A DNA stretch of 64,000 bases from Eretmocerus hayati (Eukaryota > Arthropoda > Insecta > Hymenoptera > Aphelinidae), in NCBI GenBank assembly GCA_029851415.1, contig CM056744.1, positions 118,824,838-118,888,837 of the forward strand, given 5' to 3'. Under the pieces are notes generated by a model. It was not told where the DNA came from. It saw only the letters and a list, made by a program, of their open reading frames with translations, and searched no databases. Position numbers and translations under genes: made by a program. Of this stretch, positions 60,025 to 64,000 are shown one piece after another; the first letter of the stretch is position 1, and every line of letters begins with the position of its first letter.

Positions 60025-62058
60025 ATGAGTCCGGCGTCGCAAGGCGCCCTCGAGGTCGAACGTTACATAGGCAGTTGCCTGATCTCATCGACAGGACGAC
60101 CGCTAATGCAGAAACCCCTTCAAGGGGGTTGCCGATCTCAGGAGCAGCAACAACAAGCTAGTCAGTTCAGGATACCCCCCAAGCAGATCGGTCGACCGTT
60201 CGACTCGCAATGCCAGCCAATGAGTCCAACCGGTGGAACGTGGGCCGGTGGGATGCCGCTAATTTCGATGGCTTCGAGCTCCCGGCGTGGCAACCCCCGG
60301 AACTCTCCCGGACAACACCAGGTTCTAAATGACCAAGTATCGGGGCACATGCAAGCGAGAATACCTCTGTCGAGATTGGCTGTTCACACTCAGGGTGCAC
60401 CTCTCATAGTGTCTGGTCGGTATCACAACAACCGAACCAAAGTACAAGGAGGTTCGAACCCGGCTAATTTTCCAGGGGGTTCGACGAGTCAGCCAAACCT
60501 TCGGGGTAACCAACCTCCAAGATCGAACAACAAACCGACAGTACCTGATCAAAAACGGATGCAACAGCAGCAGCCGACCCCGTGCAACAGGGTGACGGAT
60601 GCGTCGGGGGTTAGTGGCAAAGATGCAACAGTGCAGGGGACTACTTCGGCGAATATCGATTCTTTGAGCATAGCCAGTGACGAAAGTTCGGGATCCAACA
60701 ACTCTGAGAACAGTCTGCCACGGATCATCAAACCACGCAAGAGAAGAAAAAAGGATCGCAAACCCCTGATGGTCAATCCCGTAACTCCGAATAACCTCTC
60801 AAGTGATACCAAGCCCGTAGACGACTCACAACAATCGAATGTACCAGTGTCGGCGAGTATTGCGGTTACCACGTGTGCAAGATCCGAGCCACCCCATCAA
60901 GCTCATCAGCCTCACTTTGTGTCGAAATGTTACGAAAGTGGCAGGTATCCCAGTGATAATCAGTACAAAAATCAGCGAAGGCCCGGTACTAATCACAATA
61001 ACAACAACTATAACGGATTCGGTAACAACGTAACGAACTACAACAGTCCGACATCGAACCAACACAACATGCCATCTCCGGTTGAGGTTATGGAGATGCA
61101 AAGGCATCAGCAACATCAGCACCCTCAAAATCAGCAGCAGCAACAACAACAACAACCCCCGCGAGGCTACATGCATCGGCACGTGCAAGTGAAAGTGCTC
61201 GACGACAACCGAAACGTGATTATGCCACTTCCCGTCTGCCATGCGAAAACACAACCAGCAACCGGTTACGTGCAACAACAACAGCAGCAGCATAAAAATT
61301 TGGTGAATAGCAATGGATTGCATTTCCTGCACGACTACAACGACCCGGTAACGTTGACATGTGCCCACGATGCCAGCATCGACGATTGTCTGCATCCGGA
61401 GACGCTGTGCAGGTGTCGTTACTGCGACTCCGCAACAGTCATCTGGGACGTCGCTGACACCGGTGGATTCCAGGATTTTGGTGACCCTCGTCACCGACCT
61501 CATCCTCACCATCACCATCATCATCGCTTTTCACATGTACCGGCGACTGTATTTGTCAGGCCTATCATCTGTCCGGACCATCATGTAGAGTTTTACGATG
61601 ACGCACCCTGTCTCCATCTTCGACCCACCAGTTCCACTGGAGCAGCCATCCTTAGACGCAGTTGGAGTGACCCGACGAGCTATTTCACCGAAGACCTGAT
61701 TCCGAACCGTGACGTTGGGGTAATCGGTGACAGAGGTCAAAACAGTGAGTCACCGAGGAGCTCTTGGCGCGGTGACGCATCTACAGCGAGTCCGAACACC
61801 TCTTTGGGGCCATCGTCACCAGGTGGCGCTAGCTCCGATGGAAGTGACGGTTGCTCCGGAACCCTCGGTCCCCTGGAAGTTTCTACGGAGATTGTGACGT
61901 CACCAAATGGTCATAGAGACCTTGAGATCAAGTTCTACTCGTCTTGCGGTGTCGCGGAAGAAAACGACGAAGATTCCAAGCAGTTCGAAGACATCTGGAG
62001 CTACCACGAGTCCAAGTTGCAACAAGACTTTCGCATTCTGCTACAGGCCGAGGAGTGA
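60025..62058 (+). CDS. Uncharacterised low-complexity, probably nuclear protein (677 aa, single exon)
   Basis: One uninterrupted frame of 677 codons, GC-richer than its surroundings. The start is the ATG at 60025: context AAAACATGA fits insect consensus, and in-frame stops TAG TGA lie at 60001-60006. Going from N to C: a Gln run (41-44); a Ser/Asn acidic patch then a strong basic nuclear-localisation-like cluster, KPRKRRKKDRK (236-246); an Asn-rich stretch (about 323-350); Gln runs at about 370-377 and 417-422; a Cys/His cluster (C446, H448, C455, H457, C462, C464, C467) that might bind metal; a His run (about 493-500); RSWSDP (545-550), an exact match to the 14-3-3 mode I pattern with S548 as the phospho-site; a Ser/Gly-rich segment (about 579-612); and a C-terminal amphipathic stretch, FEDIWSYHESKLQQDFRIL (654-672). 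No enzymatic domain was recognised. Location in the nucleus is inferred only from the basic cluster. I do not recognise the family. Confidence 0.9.
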   Translation: MSPASQGALEVERYIGSCLISSTGRPLMQKPLQGGCRSQEQQQQASQFRIPPKQIGRPFDSQCQPMSPTGGTWAGGMPLISMASSSRRGNPRNSPGQHQVLNDQVSGHMQARIPLSRLAVHTQGAPLIVSGRYHNNRTKVQGGSNPANFPGGSTSQPNLRGNQPPRSNNKPTVPDQKRMQQQQPTPCNRVTDASGVSGKDATVQGTTSANIDSLSIASDESSGSNNSENSLPRIIKPRKRRKKDRKPLMVNPVTPNNLSSDTKPVDDSQQSNVPVSASIAVTTCARSEPPHQAHQPHFVSKCYESGRYPSDNQYKNQRRPGTNHNNNNYNGFGNNVTNYNSPTSNQHNMPSPVEVMEMQRHQQHQHPQNQQQQQQQQPPRGYMHRHVQVKVLDDNRNVIMPLPVCHAKTQPATGYVQQQQQQHKNLVNSNGLHFLHDYNDPVTLTCAHDASIDDCLHPETLCRCRYCDSATVIWDVADTGGFQDFGDPRHRPHPHHHHHHRFSHVPATVFVRPIICPDHHVEFYDDAPCLHLRPTSSTGAAILRRSWSDPTSYFTEDLIPNRDVGVIGDRGQNSESPRSSWRGDASTASPNTSLGPSSPGGASSDGSDGCSGTLGPLEVSTEIVTSPNGHRDLEIKFYSSCGVAEENDEDSKQFEDIWSYHESKLQQDFRILLQAEE

Positions 62059-62841
62059 AACTCAGTGAATTCGAGAGGGACGTGTTTTGGGTGCGCGATG
62101 TGCTCTCCTATTGTATATAAGGTGCGCGGAGAAAGCGAGAGAAAGCAGCGGCAGCAGCTGTTCGCTGAATGGGAACGAGTAGAAATTTAGCCAAGTGCGG
62201 AGTGCTAAACTGTGTAACCATCCGTTTCCATCTGCCGGCGAGATTTCCAGCTATATTCAAGAGATTCTTCGTTCGCGATAGAGTGACTCTCGTGTGCTCG
62301 GCAGACCGAGATCGATGTCAGTTGCTTGTCTGACAGAGAATTCTGTATTCAGATGACACGATGTTTCCCCGTGTAAAACTCGGTTCGCATCGCAGAATCT
62401 ACGAGTGTAGCGAAAGTGATTTTCTACGGTAAACTCTTCTTGACTGTGTGTACCATGAAGAACGCGCTCTTCACTTGAAAATAATCGGCTTTTGTTCAGT
62501 AATAGGATCGACGCCCGCGTGTCATCCTTCAAGATCAGCGCTCAGTTTTCCTATTTTACACTTGTAAGATGCTGTCGCATTAGTTGAGTAGTGTCGTCGG
62601 ATATTTGTTTTTTTTTTCTTTGTGAAATTGAGATGAAGTGTAGATCCTGAGAGAAAGTTTAAAAATGTGTAAACTTGTACAATTGACTCTTTGCATTTAG
62701 GAGTTAACCTCAAGACTCTTATTGCGTTCAAATTGTTGAACGAAATCGCCAATTTTGGTGAAAAAAAAAATGTGTTACATATCTGAATCGACAACGATCA
62801 TACCCAAAGTGAGAATTCTGTAAGAATAATTTCGTTCCTTA

Positions 62842-62847
62842 AATAAA
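62842..62847 (+). terminator. Proximal poly(A) signal AATAAA
   Basis: Canonical AATAAA about 785 nt after the stop codon, followed by a TTGAGTTGAGC stretch. Confidence 0.55.
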
Positions 62848-62996
62848 AGGCTGAGAGTTGAGTTGAGCAAAACCAATGTGTATATCTATGTATGTAAAAC
62901 AAACGAAAAAAGGATAGGGGAAAAAATTCAAGAGCAAAGTGTGTCACAAAATCGCATTGTAAGAGATCGTAGATTCCGGTCGCATAATACTTGTAG

Positions 62997-63002
62997 AATA
63001 AA
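62997..63002 (+). terminator. Distal poly(A) signal AATAAA
   Basis: Second canonical AATAAA, 155 nt beyond the first, followed within 40 nt by a TGTTT-containing stretch. The two signals allow alternative 3' ends. Confidence 0.55.
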
Positions 63003-63020
63003 TCGGCTCTGAACGGCTAC

Positions 63021-64000
63021 ACGAAAATATACGCTGTTTCAGATTGCCAGTTCAAGCTATCCGATCGCACGTGGCTATATCGCGGTTTTATCTCCCTCTC
63101 TTTTTGTTTCATACGTACCCGAGACATTTTTTTGCAACTACGCCCAGATGTTTAACAGATGTACTTGCTAAATCCACATGTCGAGTCAAACTCTTACAAC
63201 TGCAGTATCTCGATAACTCCACGAGCACAAATAGGTCATCGAATTTACATAGGGCGAAGATCTATCTTGATACACGATGAAAAACTTGGTTATGAATAAC
63301 AGGACTTGCTTAAATTTGGAAGATAAGCTTGAAAAAAAAAAAGAAAAAAAGTAAAGTACAGCTTTCAGTGATACGAAACTTTTGATTCGATTTCTCTTGA
63401 GGCAAGTTAGGTGAGGTATTTCCGGTATAAACTGCTAGACTGGTTTAAAACTAAATTGGCAACTGAGTTTGCTACTACCGAGTTACACACTTTTAACGCT
63501 GTCAAAGAACCGCTCGTGAAACTCCGAGTCGGTCTGTCTTGTTCAAGTTATAGTAGTAAGTTTCTTGCCTTATACCACCCATAATGATAGTTATACAGCT
63601 GTGTGTTACGCACTTCTTGCTCATTCTGGGTGTATATAGGAATATTATTAAATGAGGAGGATATAACTGCGCTAAATTTACTCTGCGCTTTCCTCTTGCT
63701 CATATCCTCTGATGCTTTTTTTCTAACTAGTGACGCAAAGTGCAGCCCTTTTACGCTTTGACTCGCGGGGTCCCGCAAGACTTTCTCTTCCGGCTCCCTG
63801 TTATATATAAGCGCAAGTCGTAAATGAGTGTTTTTTCTCGTTTTGATTGCACTGGAGCACTGTGTACTGGAATTGCCTTGGCTAACAGTTAGAATGGAGA
63901 AATGAGAATTTCCTAGTTGCAAATAATTTCTCGAGCTCGTTTTCAAATTATTATTTCTACAAGTTCTTGAGTAAATCGTGGATTTTTCAAGTATTTTCGA
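63021..64000. other. Sequence downstream of the right-hand gene
   Basis: An A-rich run at about 63331-63352 and a minus-strand open frame (63548-63946, 132 codons) that is basic and unrecognised. The frame has no supporting splice or domain evidence and was not called as a gene. Confidence 0.35.

Larger units (their letters stand above)
62059..63020 (+). other. 3' UTR of the right-hand gene
   Basis: Noncoding sequence from the TGA to two canonical poly(A) signals. It contains TGTATATA at 62112-62119, which matches the Pumilio/PUF recognition core (TGTANATA), and a TGTGTATATC/TATGTATGTAA stretch at about 62877-62897. The extent is inferred from the poly(A) signals only. Confidence 0.5.

Noticed and set aside
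60826..61524. 232-codon minus-strand open frame
   Set aside because: Antisense shadow of the orphan gene, with Leu/Val/Met repeats that are the complement of its Gln, His and Asn codons.
63548..63946. 132-codon minus-strand open frame at the right end
   Set aside because: Basic and unstructured, without splice, homology or domain evidence. It may be part of a gene outside the window but cannot be supported.

Overview
This looks like an invertebrate nuclear genome window, most likely an insect and possibly a hymenopteran. That is inferred from the interrupted gene structure with GT-AG splice signals, the low gene density, frequent CpG, an insect-style low-complexity protein, and a perfect animal tRNA-Lys(CUU) primer-binding site. 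There are no bacterial operons, ribosome binding sites, rRNA genes, tRNA genes or CRISPR arrays that I can support.

Only two loci look convincingly protein coding. At the left edge a spliced gene runs on the minus strand and leaves the window at base 1. I model a short first coding exon (1638-1657), an exon at 437-580 and an exon at 1-340. The three join in one frame into a 168-residue N-terminal part that carries a duplicated basic motif, KAKRAEYMKNY. At the right end a single uninterrupted 677-codon frame (60025-62058, plus strand) encodes a low-complexity protein. It has Gln, Asn and His tracts, a strong basic nuclear-localisation-like cluster, a Cys/His cluster and an RSWSDP site matching the 14-3-3 mode I pattern. 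Two tiny upstream frames precede it and two polyadenylation signals follow it.

The roughly 58 kb between them is noncoding as far as I can see and is either intergenic or a very long intron. Its most striking property is the density of inverted repeats: foldback structures at about 785-1490 (inside the intron of the left gene), 2034-3024 (arms built of tandem repeats), 7521-7763, 13008-15121 (2.1 kb), 17723-18244, 23671-26247 (2.6 kb), 33595-35748 (2.15 kb), 46073-46504 and 49113-49211, plus short perfect palindromes at 19677-19712 and 31508-31549. Other remnants are a retroposed insertion with a 13-bp target duplication nested in the 23671-26247 element, a tRNA-like SINE (about 52020-52155), an hAT-like MITE (29123-29282), a pogo/Tigger-like MITE (43616-43757) and a retrotransposon primer-binding site (43236-43253).

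The rest is AT-rich sequence with microsatellites and scattered short random open frames. A few possible splice-site pairs (12242-12321, 51577-51606, 51818/51819) hint at exons or recursive splice sites of an unseen long plus-strand gene, but these are weak. Nothing here shows the two coding loci working together. The window reads as a repeat-rich interval between two unrelated genes.
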